Shown: positions 48,361 through 58,088, counted from the stretch's first letter. The stretch is 64,000 nt of DNA from an uncultured Allomuricauda sp. (GCF_947499695.1 NZ_CANMPQ010000001.1:992001-1056000), one strand, 5' to 3'. The notes: generated from the sequence alone by a model not told the origin. Numbers and translations are program-made.

Positions 48361-49683
48361 CTACAACAACGCGTGAAGGACAATAATTACCAATAAACCT
48401 GTTAATCCCTGGAAAAAAGTTGCAACGGTATGTCCTCTTAGCGCAGTTTTCATATCCATATTTGAAAACTGGGATACCACCCAAAAATAACTGTCATTAA
48501 TATGGGAGACGGTCATTGCGCCTGCCCCAACTGCCAATACACTCAAAGCTTTATCAGTCAGAGATTCTAGTCCAAAAGTGCCAAGTAACGGGGCTATTAT
48601 GGCTGCGGTGGTAATAATGGACACTGTAGATGACCCTTGGGCGGTTTTTAAAACTGCCGCTATGGCGAAACAAATTAACAAACCCGTAGTTCCTGAGGCT
48701 TCACCAATATCGAAAATCGACGCAATGTCCATAGTCCGTAAAATAGCACCAAAAGCACCCCCAGCTCCTGTAATCAAAACAATGGCTCCTGCTTGCTTTA
48801 AAGCGCTGGAAACCCAAGTATTCCGCTCTTTTGATTCGACACCTCTAGCCAATGGAAAAGCGAAAAAAACGCCTATGAGCAAAGCAATTATGGGACTCCC
48901 AATAAACCCAAAAACTTTGAAAATCATTCCATCACCGAACGGGTGTGTGGGATAATCCGCTATCGATTTCAACGCTATTAACAATACGGGGGCCAGCAAG
49001 GGCAAAAAAGCAAGGATTGGTTTAATCTTTGGAATTTCTATGTCTTCGTCGGGGACCGTATGCTCCTTTTTTTCTTGTTCTTTCAAAGATTTACCAATGT
49101 ATCGTGCCCAAAAGTATCCTGCCAAGGAAACAGGTATTGCCGTGGCAAGACCTAGAATCATTACCAATCCCAAATCAGCTTCCAACACGGCTGCCGCTGC
49201 CAAAGGTCCTGGCGTGGGGGGAACAAAAACATGGGCCGAGTACAGACCTGTTGCCAATGCGATGGCAAAAACCATCACAGGCACTCCAGATTTCTTGCTC
49301 AAAGCTTTATTTAATGAGGATAAAATCACAAAACCAGAATCACAGAACACAGGTATAGAAATTACAAACCCTGCCAAATTTAGAGCCAGGGGAGAACGTT
49401 TTAACCCAATAAGTGATAAAATAGAATTGGCAAGTATTTTGGTACCTCCCGTTTTTTCCAAAAACACACCGATTATTGTTCCGAAGGCTATCACTAAACC
49501 AATACCGGAAAGTGTTTTTCCAAACCCCTCACCTAGGGTGGAGACAATTTTCGTGGAATCCATACCCAACATAAGTCCAGAAAAAACTGCAGCAAGAGTA
49601 AGTGACAGTACAGGATTCATTTTAAACCTAACCGTGGCGATTATGATAAAAAGTATGGCTATAAAAAGTGTGAGCAATTCCAT
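48361..49683 (-). CDS. GntP-family permease (second copy)
   Basis: This 440-residue polytopic permease is related to the gntP at 4289. It has HVFVPPTPGPLAAAAVLEAD, ITGAGGAFGAILRTMDIA, AQGSSTVSIITTAA and HINDSYFWVVSQFSNMD. Substrates of the family include gluconate, other aldonates and D-glycerate. No kinase or dehydratase gene is nearby, so its substrate may differ from the first copy. Its stop codon abuts that of the DUF4249 gene with no spacer. Confidence 0.9.
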   Translation of the reverse strand: MELLTLFIAILFIIIATVRFKMNPVLSLTLAAVFSGLMLGMDSTKIVSTLGEGFGKTLSGIGLVIAFGTIIGVFLEKTGGTKILANSILSLIGLKRSPLALNLAGFVISIPVFCDSGFVILSSLNKALSKKSGVPVMVFAIALATGLYSAHVFVPPTPGPLAAAAVLEADLGLVMILGLATAIPVSLAGYFWARYIGKSLKEQEKKEHTVPDEDIEIPKIKPILAFLPLLAPVLLIALKSIADYPTHPFGDGMIFKVFGFIGSPIIALLIGVFFAFPLARGVESKERNTWVSSALKQAGAIVLITGAGGAFGAILRTMDIASIFDIGEASGTTGLLICFAIAAVLKTAQGSSTVSIITTAAIIAPLLGTFGLESLTDKALSVLAVGAGAMTVSHINDSYFWVVSQFSNMDMKTALRGHTVATFFQGLTGLLVIIVLHALL

Positions 49684-49739
49684 GATGAAATTTAAAGATG
49701 CTCTCTAAATATAAAGTATTCTTGCTACTTTTGAAGTCA

Positions 49740-49973
49740 ATGGGAACAGACAAACAACTTTTGGCAAAGGGAATTAAATCTTTTGGCTATACGGCTATTC
49801 TTATGTTCTTAAGTCCAGCTATTTTAAGCCAAGCCTTCAAAAATGAAGAAAACCCTTTGTACATTCCCGTGTTAATACTAGGGTCAATATTGGGGCTATT
49901 GGCTATTTATATGGGATTCAAATCCGTCAATATTGTAATGGACGCCCTTTTCGGTAAGAAAAACAAAGATTAG
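49740..49973 (+). CDS. DUF6095 small membrane protein
   Basis: This 77-residue protein has two hydrophobic helices (about 13-31 and 43-64) separated by the short loop FKNEENPLYIP, and a basic end (GKKNKD). The pattern matches the flavobacterial family DUF6095. ATG 49740 (MGTDKQLLAKG) is used; an upstream extension adds unrelated residues. It overlaps the convergent DUF4294 gene by 4 bases. Function unknown. Confidence 0.78.
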   Translation: MGTDKQLLAKGIKSFGYTAILMFLSPAILSQAFKNEENPLYIPVLILGSILGLLAIYMGFKSVNIVMDALFGKKNKD

Positions 49974-50650
49974 TTTTTTTCGGCAGGAGGCTTCTTCCAT
50001 TTATTGCTCAGTTGGGCATAGTCATAATCCAAAACAGATTCTTGCCGCTGTAGTTTATTGGAGGCGAAAGCGCGCTGTAAAATATCTTCGATGAGATAAT
50101 CTTCATGAATTCTTTCTGGATGAAATTCTTCTTTAATGCTAATTTTAAAGGCTTTGGCCGTAGTGTTGTACCAAAATGCGCGCCAACCATTCCGAAGTTC
50201 CTTGACCAAATCAAAAGCCGTTTTTCCTGTTTGCCGATATATCAACTTTATAAGGATTTGTCCTTCGGTCCTTGTTAGTTTTTTCAGTTCGTCTGAAAAT
50301 TCTCCTTCAACATATTTTTGAACGGTCTTGGTGTATTTTTTTCGATGACGCCTCTTCTTAATTTTAACAAGGCTATCATTCATCTCCTCCAATCGTTCAG
50401 CCGCCAGTTTGGCGTAGGGATAAACCTTTAGGGTTTTACGACGAAGAATATAATATCGGAGCTTCTCCTTTCTATTCTCGAATTCCAGATTGCCAAATAA
50501 GTAAACTTCATCCAAGGCAATGGAACTATACAAAATGGAATCGCCTTCGAAGCGAACGTAATAATCCTGCACAGAATCTTTCTCCGTCTCTTGGGAAAAC
50601 CCACTGACACCTATCAGCATTAAAAACAGCACAGTATAATATCTCAACAT
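49970..50650 (-). CDS. DUF4294 exported protein
   Basis: This 226-residue protein has a signal peptide (MLRYYTVLFLMLIGVSGFSQ) and a largely helical, basic body. The DUF4294 pattern includes LRYYILRRKTLKVYPYAKLA and RTEGQILIKLIYRQTGKTA. No enzyme motif is seen. ATG 50650 is used rather than a GTG three codons upstream. It overlaps the DUF6095 stop by 4 bases. Role unknown. Confidence 0.85.
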   Translation of the reverse strand: MLRYYTVLFLMLIGVSGFSQETEKDSVQDYYVRFEGDSILYSSIALDEVYLFGNLEFENRKEKLRYYILRRKTLKVYPYAKLAAERLEEMNDSLVKIKKRRHRKKYTKTVQKYVEGEFSDELKKLTRTEGQILIKLIYRQTGKTAFDLVKELRNGWRAFWYNTTAKAFKISIKEEFHPERIHEDYLIEDILQRAFASNKLQRQESVLDYDYAQLSNKWKKPPAEKN

Positions 50651-50724
50651 TCGGGACACTCTAAAATTTAGCCAAAATTAAGGATAAACCAATAACACTG
50701 CTATTAAATAAAAGTGAATATTGT

Positions 50725-50732
50725 TATGTTTG
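50725..50732 (+). promoter_or_regulatory. M42 peptidase promoter -7 element
   Basis: TATGTTTG fits TAnnTTTG, 17 bases before the start codon. Confidence 0.5.
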
Positions 50733-50749
50733 TGGACTAAATCATTTTC

Positions 50750-51838
50750 ATGGCTGCATCAAAAATCATTACTGCAAAATCGCTTAAATTCTTTGAAAAA
50801 TATCTAAATAATGCCTCACCAACAGGTTACGAATGGGAAGGTCAGAAGATTTGGATGGAATATCTGAAACCTTATGTAGACGATTTTATTACGGATACTT
50901 ATGGGACGGCAGTTGCGGTTGTGAATCCAGACGCACCTTACAAAGTTGTTATTGAAGGCCATTCCGATGAAATTTCGTGGTATGTCAACTATATCACTGA
51001 TAATGGATTACTTTATGTTATTAGAAATGGTGGTAGTGATCATCAAATTGCTCCATCAAAATGGGTGAACATCCATACTAAAAATGGTGTTGTAAAAGGT
51101 GTTTTCGGATGGCCTGCTATCCATACCAGAAATAGAGCAAAAGAAGAACCTCCAAAACTTGACAATATTTTTATAGATATAGGAGCTAAGGACAAAGAGG
51201 AAGTAGAAAAAATGGGAGTCCATGTGGGCTGTGTAATCACCTACCCCGATGAGTTTCAAGTGTTGAACAAGGACAAGTTTGTTTGTCGCGCTTTGGACAA
51301 TCGAGCTGGAGGATTTATGATTGCTGAAGTTGCTCGATTGTTACACGAAAACAAGAAAAAATTACCGTTTGGACTATACATTACGAACTCGGTTCAAGAG
51401 GAAATTGGCTTGAGAGGAGCCGAAATGATCACCCAGACCATAAAACCGAATGTTGCCATCGTCACGGATGTATGTCATGATACCACCACTCCAATGATCG
51501 ATAAAAAGAAAGAAGGCGAAACTTCCATTGGCTCAGGACCGGTTATTTCATATGCTCCTGCAGTACAAAACAAACTTCGTGAACGTATCATTGAAACTGC
51601 GGAAGCCAAGAAAATACCTTTCCAAAGATTGGCATCATCCAGATATACCGGAACTGATACCGATGCCTTTGCGTACAGTAACGGTGGAGTAGCTTCCGCT
51701 TTGATTTCTTTACCGCTACGCTACATGCATACTACCGTTGAAACAGTGCATAGAGATGATGTGGAAAACGTGATTCGATTGATTTACGAAACATTACTTA
51801 CAATAAAAGCTGGGGAAACCTTCAGTTATTTTGATTAA
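50750..51838 (+). CDS. M42-family glutamyl/leucyl aminopeptidase
   Basis: This 362-residue cytosolic metallopeptidase of the FrvX/CelM type has the first metal His71 in VVIEGHSDEI, the second metal region ALDNRAGGFM, the catalytic Glu pair in SVQEEIGLRGAE, then VTDVCHDTT, and the final His in LRYMHTTVETVHRDD. Such enzymes remove N-terminal residues from peptides, forming large dodecameric shells. It starts a + transcript with the NUDIX gene, 12 bases downstream. Confidence 0.93.
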   Translation: MAASKIITAKSLKFFEKYLNNASPTGYEWEGQKIWMEYLKPYVDDFITDTYGTAVAVVNPDAPYKVVIEGHSDEISWYVNYITDNGLLYVIRNGGSDHQIAPSKWVNIHTKNGVVKGVFGWPAIHTRNRAKEEPPKLDNIFIDIGAKDKEEVEKMGVHVGCVITYPDEFQVLNKDKFVCRALDNRAGGFMIAEVARLLHENKKKLPFGLYITNSVQEEIGLRGAEMITQTIKPNVAIVTDVCHDTTTPMIDKKKEGETSIGSGPVISYAPAVQNKLRERIIETAEAKKIPFQRLASSRYTGTDTDAFAYSNGGVASALISLPLRYMHTTVETVHRDDVENVIRLIYETLLTIKAGETFSYFD

Positions 51839-51850
51839 GGTATAACTTTT

Positions 51851-52402
51851 ATGGATGAGCTAGTCGACATTTTGGATGCATCCGGAAATCCAACAGGTCG
51901 TACTTGTTTAAAATCAGAAGCGCATTTCAAAGGACTATTCCATTCAACGGTTCATGTTTGGTTTTACACAGATAAAGAACAGCTTTTGTTTCAGCAGCGG
52001 TCAAAGGATAAGGATACTTTTCCATCACTATGGGATGTCTCCGTAGCCGGACATATTGGTGCTGGAGAAGAAATTACCCTAGCAGCGGTTCGAGAAGTTG
52101 AAGAAGAAATAGGCCTTTCCGTTAAACCACCCTCTCTGGAAAAAATTGGAATTTTTAAGTCCGTTCACCAGCATTCATCCATCTTAAAGGATTGCGAATT
52201 CCATCATACCTATATCTGCGAGTTAAAAACATCAATAGATGGCTTAATTCTTCAAGAAAGCGAAGTCGATAATTTGAAGTTGGTTTCTATAAAGGATTTT
52301 AAAGAAAGGGTTGCACAAAACCGAATGGACGGATTTGTTCCACATAAGAAATCCTATTATTTGGAGGTATTGGACGCTATTTCCAAAAAACTAAAGACTT
52401 GA
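51851..52402 (+). CDS. NUDIX hydrolase (IDI-like)
   Basis: This 183-residue protein has a complete Nudix box: GHIGAGE, then REVEEEIGL (GX5EX7REUXEEXGU at about residues 74-96). The N-terminus MDELVDILDASGNPTGR and FPSLWDVSVAGH resemble the IPP-isomerase-like branch, whose members often cleave nucleotide diphosphates. The true substrate is unknown. It overlaps the convergent hisS by 12 bases at the 3' ends. Confidence 0.9.
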   Translation: MDELVDILDASGNPTGRTCLKSEAHFKGLFHSTVHVWFYTDKEQLLFQQRSKDKDTFPSLWDVSVAGHIGAGEEITLAAVREVEEEIGLSVKPPSLEKIGIFKSVHQHSSILKDCEFHHTYICELKTSIDGLILQESEVDNLKLVSIKDFKERVAQNRMDGFVPHKKSYYLEVLDAISKKLKT

Positions 52403-53767
52403 TACAAACTCTTCAGGCTTATCCAACAAATAGGTTTGCTGTGTTCCGCTAGCCATATTTTTAACCACAAACTCACCTTTTGAAAGTTCTTGGTCACCAA
52501 TCATTACCACGTAGGGCACCTGGCGATTGTTGGCATATTTCATTTGCTTTTGCATTTTGGAAGCAGAAGGATATACCTCAGCTTTTATACCGTTTTCTCG
52601 AAGGTTGCCAACCAATCTGAGGGAAGCTAAGCTTTCTTCCTTCCCAAAGTTGATGCATAGCACATCTATCGATTTATCCAAGGTCTCTGGGAACAATCCA
52701 AGCTCCTCTAAAACCAGGTAGATACGGTCCAGTCCAAATGAAATACCCACACCGCTTACATTTGGCAATCCAAAAATACCTGTAAGGTCATCATAGCGAC
52801 CGCCACCACCAATGGAGCCCATGCTCACTCCCTCTGGAGCACTTACTTCATAAATGGCACCAGTATAATAGTTGAGCCCCCGAGCCAAGGTCACATCTAA
52901 TTGAAGTGAAGCAGATTTTAAACCCATTGCACCAACTGTCTCGACAATTTCTTGCAATTCGGTTATTCCTTGTATCCCGATTTCAGATTGGGATAAAAGG
53001 GATTTTAGTTGTTCAAGTTGATCAGCGGCTGAACCTGACATCGAAAACAAAGGTTCAGCCTTTTTTACAGCTTGTTCGGAAATGCCTTTGGCCATCATCT
53101 CTTCTTTTACCTTTTCTGCTCCAATTTTGTCAAGTTTATCGAGCGCTACAGTGAAATCAACCAATAAATGCTTTGCTCCAATCACCTCAGCAATTCCGGA
53201 TAATACTTTTCTGTTATTCAGTTTTATCGTGGTTCCTTTCAATCCTAAATCGGTAAAAACGGCATCATACAATTGCACAAACTCCACTTCTTGTAACAGT
53301 GCGTTCGCCCCCACTACATCCGCATCACATTGGTAGAACTCTCTAAAACGACCTTTTTGCGGACGATCCGCCCTCCAAACAGGTTGTATTTGGTACCGCT
53401 TAAAGGGAAAGTCAATCTCATTTTGGTGCATTACCACATAACGAGCAAAAGGAACTGTGAGATCATATCTGAGTGCCTTTTCGGATATTTTTGGAGTTAA
53501 GGACGAAGATCTCTTTGAACTATAGGTCACATCATCAACCTTGGAAATAAAATCTCCTGAATTGAGAATCTTAAAAATTAAACGGTCTCCTTCCTCTCCA
53601 TATTTACCCAATAAAGTGTCCGAATTTTCAAAAGACGGTGTCTCTATCGGTTGAAAACCATAAACCTCAAAATGCTTTTTTATGGTTTGTATGATATAGT
53701 TGCGTTTAGCAACTTCAGTTGGTGAAAAATCACGCGTCCCCTTGGGAATGGATGGTTTTTGTGGCAT
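52391..53767 (-). CDS. hisS: Histidyl-tRNA synthetase
   Basis: HisRS charges tRNA-His. The 458-residue class II synthetase shows the motif 2 region WRADRPQKGRFREFYQCDAD, the histidine A motif VTLARGLNYYTGAIYEV, GGGGRYDDLTG and motif 3 GVGISFGLDRIY, plus a C-terminal anticodon-binding domain (about 365-458). A TATATTTG promoter element lies just upstream. Confidence 0.97.
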   Translation of the reverse strand: MPQKPSIPKGTRDFSPTEVAKRNYIIQTIKKHFEVYGFQPIETPSFENSDTLLGKYGEEGDRLIFKILNSGDFISKVDDVTYSSKRSSSLTPKISEKALRYDLTVPFARYVVMHQNEIDFPFKRYQIQPVWRADRPQKGRFREFYQCDADVVGANALLQEVEFVQLYDAVFTDLGLKGTTIKLNNRKVLSGIAEVIGAKHLLVDFTVALDKLDKIGAEKVKEEMMAKGISEQAVKKAEPLFSMSGSAADQLEQLKSLLSQSEIGIQGITELQEIVETVGAMGLKSASLQLDVTLARGLNYYTGAIYEVSAPEGVSMGSIGGGGRYDDLTGIFGLPNVSGVGISFGLDRIYLVLEELGLFPETLDKSIDVLCINFGKEESLASLRLVGNLRENGIKAEVYPSASKMQKQMKYANNRQVPYVVMIGDQELSKGEFVVKNMASGTQQTYLLDKPEEFVSSL

Positions 53768-53784
53768 CTAATTCTATTCTGCTG

Positions 53785-53792
53785 CAAATATA
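53785..53792 (-). promoter_or_regulatory. hisS promoter -7 element
   Basis: TATATTTG on the minus strand, 17 bases before hisS. Confidence 0.52.
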
Positions 53793-53837
53793 AACTGTTT
53801 GGACAGACATCAGATATCGGACTTCTGAATACTGATA

Positions 53838-54308
53838 CTATTCCATTATTTTATCAAACCATTGGTAGAGTTCACCTTTGGTGATGACAGCTCCTTGTTT
53901 GATCAAATCGAATTTATCCTTGTTCCTATCGTCAGAATAAGCCTTGGAAGCGGCCAAGTATTCCACAAAATCTGATTGAAAGTTTCGCTTGAACCAACCA
54001 AAGCCTTCTTCGGTACGCAAATCGATTTTTGGATTCATAACCTTAACGGAAAATAGTTTCATCTCCTTTTCGGTCAAATGGAACAAGTGCATGTGCAGTT
54101 CGGAAATGTTTTCCAAATACTCTACTTTGGAAAGTACCCCTTCCCAAACCAAATTGCTGAACACGTCAATTTCCTCTTCAGCAACTTGTGGTTTCTCTTC
54201 TTTAATAGTTGCCCATTCTTCAGCGGTTATGGACTGAGTGGCCAAAAAGTTGATAAACTCCGGATGTAGCTCTTCCAACTGCTGTTGTGTCAACCTTGCG
54301 TACTTCAT
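53838..54308 (-). CDS. DUF6495 family protein of unknown function
   Basis: This 156-residue soluble acidic protein begins MKYARLTQQQLEELHPEFI, the pattern of the flavobacterial family DUF6495. It continues with WATIKEEKP and GWFKRNFQSDFVEYLAASKA. It has no signal peptide or enzyme motif. ATG 54308 is used; the longer open frame would run through the upstream terminator. It stands alone, 70 bases before hisS on the same strand. Confidence 0.8.
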   Translation of the reverse strand: MKYARLTQQQLEELHPEFINFLATQSITAEEWATIKEEKPQVAEEEIDVFSNLVWEGVLSKVEYLENISELHMHLFHLTEKEMKLFSVKVMNPKIDLRTEEGFGWFKRNFQSDFVEYLAASKAYSDDRNKDKFDLIKQGAVITKGELYQWFDKIME

Positions 54309-54338
54309 TGGGTCATATTCATTTAATCCGGCAAAAAT

Positions 54339-54370
54339 AAAAAAGGCCACGCATAAGCGTGGCCTTTTTT
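54339..54370. terminator. Bidirectional terminator after the Oar-like receptor
   Basis: AAAAAAGGCCACGC / GCGTGGCCTTTTTT, a 14-bp stem with loop ATAA and T-tracts on both strands. It ends the minus-strand receptor transcript, just before the DUF6495 start. Confidence 0.9.
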
Positions 54371-54388
54371 CATATAAATTATGTACTC

Positions 54389-57300
54389 TTAGTTGAAAAT
54401 ATAGCGAACTCCAAATTGGGCTTGCCATCTAGACAACAGACTTGTATCCGAGCTAAAGGTTTCAGTCAAACTTTCATCAAAACTAAATGTTGGATTGTTG
54501 TTGTCATCAATACTAACCCCTAAAACTTGTTGGTTGGTCGGAATTTCAACAATTCCCCAATCCGAACTGATTAGGTTACCCACATTCAATACATCCAAAC
54601 TTAATTGAATGGTGTTTTTATTAGCGATTTTAATGTCTTGCAACACTTTAAGGTCCCAACGACCTCTCCAAGGGGCCAGGGCTCCATATCGTTCGGCATA
54701 AGACCCTCGGTTATCACTCAAATAATCATCTTGCTGAATAAAGGCTTCAAACGCTGCCGCATCACCTGGCTCAGCAAAATTCATTTGGCCTACCTCTGCA
54801 GCAGTTGGGATGTATAATAAGTCGTTGATGCTGGACCCATCTCTATTGATGTCTCCTCCGTATATGTAATTGAATCTTCCTCCTTGGGCATACTCAAAGA
54901 ATGTAGAAACCGTCGTTCCTGTTTTAAAGACTTTGGAAATCACACCTATAAATCGATGTGTATCCCCATATCGTGAATAAGACAGTACATCGGCGTTGGC
55001 ATCATTGACGATGGCATTAGCCGCGAATGCATCACTGGTGATTTCCGCCTCGATGGAATTTACATCTTTTGAATTTAAATAGCTATAGGCCAAACTTGCA
55101 TATAATCCATTATCCCAAGTTTTTTGTCCCTTGAATACAGCATTCCAGATTCTTCCTTCATCTGAATTCGAGAATACATATGCGTTGTTGATTAAATCAG
55201 AAGCTGCGTAAACAGGTCTATTATCAACACCCTGTAATGTTTGCGAAGGAGGTAATAAACCCCAGTTTTGTACATGGGGACCATTTATATCCTTAGAATA
55301 GGAAAAATCAGCAGTCAAAATCAGCCCGTTTTCCAAACGCTTATCAGCACCCAAACTTGTTCTCCATACTTGTGGCCATTGGAAGTCTGGATCTACGGCG
55401 GTAAGGAAAAATACATTTGGGTTGGCTATTTGGTTGCCTAACCATACAAATGGGAAACGGCCCGTAAAAATACCGGAACCACCTCGAATCTGTAGGTCGT
55501 TTGCTTCAGCAACATCCCAATTAAAACCAACACGGGGGGAAATCAACCAATCGTTTGTTGGCAACTGGGTATTATCAATTAATACTGTTTCTCCATTGTT
55601 AGGGTTTACATAAGGAATATCCGCGACTACAGCCGGTGCTCTATCGATTACGTCCTGTGCTTTTGCAGCGGAATCAAAATATAGAGGGCGGTCTACACGA
55701 ATACCATAGGTCAACTTAAAGTTTTCGGTTGCATTCCATTCATCCTGAGCATAAAACGCCATCTGGCCCACATTGGTTTCTGCCAATGCCCATCCACCTA
55801 GGTTTCCTTGTCCAGCAGCATTTAAAGCATTGTTAGCAGCAATGGCAGCATTAAACTGACCTTGATAAACACCTACGAGGGCAGCTTCACCAGCTGCATC
55901 CAGATTTCTAAAGTCAGCAATGGAACCTGATGGGAAGAAAACACCTTGTGCTCCATAAACCCCAAGATTAAAGGAGTTATCAAACTGGAATTTCTCAAAA
56001 GAGAATCCTACAGTAAAGGTGTGGTCACCTTTAAAGAAATTAAGATTGTTTGTCAATTGAAAAACCTTCTGGTCTAGATTGTTATTAATGGAAAAAGGCT
56101 CGTGCCCTGCAATTATATAGTTGGACGCTCCATTTTCATCCAACAAAGTAATTGTCGGTGCAGGAGTAGAAAGTGGACTCCTAAAATCATCAAAATGGGT
56201 ATAGCCCACTTGTAATTTGTTTGTGGCTTCATCAGAAAGCGTAGAGTTTAATTCAATTTGTACTGACCGAATCTGATTGTTGATTTCGTATCCAGCATTC
56301 TCGAACTGTAAGGTAGATAAATTTGGTCCTCTAAAGCCTAAAGCTGTAGGGTGGGCTGGCAGTTCTTTGGAGGCATTTAAGAAATTGTATATAACAGCCA
56401 GTCTGTTGTTGTCATTGATGTTCCAATCTAATTTGAAGATTCCTTTGGTAGATTCTTGGTCATAATTGAAACCTTCGAACCTTCCAGGGTTGTAAAACTC
56501 TCCATTTCCGATGGAAACTTGACTTAAGATGTCCGATACCAATTGAAAATCGGAAGCGAGCACTCGTGATTCGTTGACCCCGCCTCCCCCTCTATTGGGG
56601 ACGAAGCCATTGGACCCCAAATCGGTACGGTCATCTTTTTCAAAGTTCGCAAAGAAGAAAAGTTTATTCTTGATTATTGGACCTCCTATACTTACCCCAT
56701 ATTGAGATTGGCTAAGGTCGGCTTTAAACACGTCTTCACCTTTTACTTTACCACCGGTAAGACTTTCATTTCTGAAAAATCCATAAACTGAAGCATAAAA
56801 CTCGTTGGTACCACTTTTGGTCACCGCATTTACCGAAGCTCCGGTAAATCCAGATTGAGTAACATCATAAGGTGCTGTTGTTACTTGAATTTGGTCAATT
56901 GCATCGATTGAAATCGGATTTGAATTGGTCTGCCCTCCTGGTTGGGCGGCATCCAGCCCAAAGGGGTTGTTAAAAATGGCTCCATCCAATGAAAAGTTAT
57001 TGAATTGATCATTTCTTCCACCAAAAGATCCAGCGCTAGCCGTGGGTTCCAATCGGGTAAAATCGTTTGTAGACCTGGAAATTGTTGGAAGTCTTGTTAA
57101 CTCCCTTCTTCCAACACTGGTTTCAGCTCCTGTTCTATCACTACCGAAGGTTCCAGTTTGGTCCGATACCACAACAACCTCATCCAGAGCCTGACTATCT
57201 GAAAGTAGACCTACATTATGGTTAAATGTTTTTCCTAAGGATAGAAAAATGTCGTTTTTGACATTATTTTTAAAACCTACGTAAGAAATAGTAACCTCGT

Positions 57301-57526
57301 AAGGTCCCCCTACTCTTAAATTTAGCAGGTTATACCGTCCTTCTTCATTTGTAATTGCTCCATATCTCGTGCCCGTAGGGGTATGTACCGCTACAACATT
57401 AGCTCCCAAAAGTGGGACCTGTTGGTCATCAACAACCGCTCCTCTAATATTGGATGTGGTTACTTGCGCAAAAGTAGATGTGAATACCATCAAGAAAAGT
57501 ATTCCCAGGGGTAAAAGTTTCTTCAT
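54389..57526 (-). CDS. Oar-like TonB-dependent receptor
   Basis: This outer-membrane protein of 1045 residues has a signal peptide (MKKLLPLGILFLMVFTSTFAQ) and a carboxypeptidase-regulatory-like domain (about 24-105, GAVVDDQQVPLLGANVVAV). The plug (about 115-240) includes DEVVVVSDQTGTFGSDRTG and TAPYDVTQSGFTGASVNAVT, and a large barrel follows. The plug wording and length match the Oar/OmpA-like TonB receptors. It has its own promoter and terminator and no lipoprotein partner. The ligand is unknown; proposed roles of Oar homologues include protease or protein export and adhesion. Confidence 0.9.
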   Translation of the reverse strand: MKKLLPLGILFLMVFTSTFAQVTTSNIRGAVVDDQQVPLLGANVVAVHTPTGTRYGAITNEEGRYNLLNLRVGGPYEVTISYVGFKNNVKNDIFLSLGKTFNHNVGLLSDSQALDEVVVVSDQTGTFGSDRTGAETSVGRRELTRLPTISRSTNDFTRLEPTASAGSFGGRNDQFNNFSLDGAIFNNPFGLDAAQPGGQTNSNPISIDAIDQIQVTTAPYDVTQSGFTGASVNAVTKSGTNEFYASVYGFFRNESLTGGKVKGEDVFKADLSQSQYGVSIGGPIIKNKLFFFANFEKDDRTDLGSNGFVPNRGGGGVNESRVLASDFQLVSDILSQVSIGNGEFYNPGRFEGFNYDQESTKGIFKLDWNINDNNRLAVIYNFLNASKELPAHPTALGFRGPNLSTLQFENAGYEINNQIRSVQIELNSTLSDEATNKLQVGYTHFDDFRSPLSTPAPTITLLDENGASNYIIAGHEPFSINNNLDQKVFQLTNNLNFFKGDHTFTVGFSFEKFQFDNSFNLGVYGAQGVFFPSGSIADFRNLDAAGEAALVGVYQGQFNAAIAANNALNAAGQGNLGGWALAETNVGQMAFYAQDEWNATENFKLTYGIRVDRPLYFDSAAKAQDVIDRAPAVVADIPYVNPNNGETVLIDNTQLPTNDWLISPRVGFNWDVAEANDLQIRGGSGIFTGRFPFVWLGNQIANPNVFFLTAVDPDFQWPQVWRTSLGADKRLENGLILTADFSYSKDINGPHVQNWGLLPPSQTLQGVDNRPVYAASDLINNAYVFSNSDEGRIWNAVFKGQKTWDNGLYASLAYSYLNSKDVNSIEAEITSDAFAANAIVNDANADVLSYSRYGDTHRFIGVISKVFKTGTTVSTFFEYAQGGRFNYIYGGDINRDGSSINDLLYIPTAAEVGQMNFAEPGDAAAFEAFIQQDDYLSDNRGSYAERYGALAPWRGRWDLKVLQDIKIANKNTIQLSLDVLNVGNLISSDWGIVEIPTNQQVLGVSIDDNNNPTFSFDESLTETFSSDTSLLSRWQAQFGVRYIFN

Positions 57527-57555
57527 AATGAGTGAGTTAATTTTGTGAGTATCTA

Positions 57556-57563
57556 CAAACATA
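57556..57563 (-). promoter_or_regulatory. Oar-like receptor promoter -7 element
   Basis: TATGTTTG on the minus strand, 29 bases before the start codon, close behind the ribosomal operon terminator. Confidence 0.5.
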
Positions 57564-57571
57564 AACAAAAA

Positions 57572-57597
57572 AAAGAGCTATGCGTGCATAGCTCTTT
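57572..57597 (-). terminator. Terminator of the rpsF-rpsR-rplI operon
   Basis: AAAGAGCTATGC / GCATAGCTCTTT, a 12-bp stem with a 2-base core, followed on the minus strand by a run of T residues. Confidence 0.85.
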
Positions 57598-57622
57598 ACA
57601 AGTTATTAACCGATTTTTCCTA

Positions 57623-58075
57623 CTATTTGGACTCGGCAGTTACCTCAAAAGGAAACTCAACAATTACTTCTCTATGAAGTCTGATTGAAGCGTTGTATGG
57701 ACCAACTCTTTTTATGGTCCCTCCTTTAATATTGATGAATTTTCTTTCGATTTGATGACCAGCTTTATCCAAAGCCGCAGCCAAATCGATGCTGCTCACA
57801 GAACCGAACAATTTGTCACCAGTACCAACTTTAGCTGGGATACGGATCTCCAATTGCTTTAACGCTTCAGCCAATTTATTGGCCTCGTCAACAATCTTTT
57901 TCTCTTTATGGGCTCTTTGCTTTAAGTTCTCGGCCAACACTTTTTTTGCAGAAGGTGTCGCCAAATCAGCCAATCCTTTAGGAATAAGGTAATTTCTTCC
58001 ATAACCGTTCTTCACTGTTACGATATCGTCCTTAAATCCTAAATCCTGTATATCTTCTTTTAAAATAAGTTCCAT
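57623..58075 (-). CDS. rplI: 50S ribosomal protein L9
   Basis: This 150-residue protein has the L9 N-domain MELILKEDIQDLGFKDDIV, with VKNGYGRNYLIPKGLA. A long connecting helix and a C-domain including DKLFGSVSSIDLAAAL follow. It binds domain V of 23S rRNA. Last gene of the rpsF-rpsR-rplI operon, 13 bases after rpsR. Confidence 0.98.
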   Translation of the reverse strand: MELILKEDIQDLGFKDDIVTVKNGYGRNYLIPKGLADLATPSAKKVLAENLKQRAHKEKKIVDEANKLAEALKQLEIRIPAKVGTGDKLFGSVSSIDLAAALDKAGHQIERKFINIKGGTIKRVGPYNASIRLHREVIVEFPFEVTAESK

Positions 58076-58088
58076 TCTTCAGTATTTT

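Noticed and set aside
49040..49708. 222-codon plus-strand frame opposite the second GntP gene
   Set aside because: An antisense shadow of a well-supported permease; biased composition without motifs.
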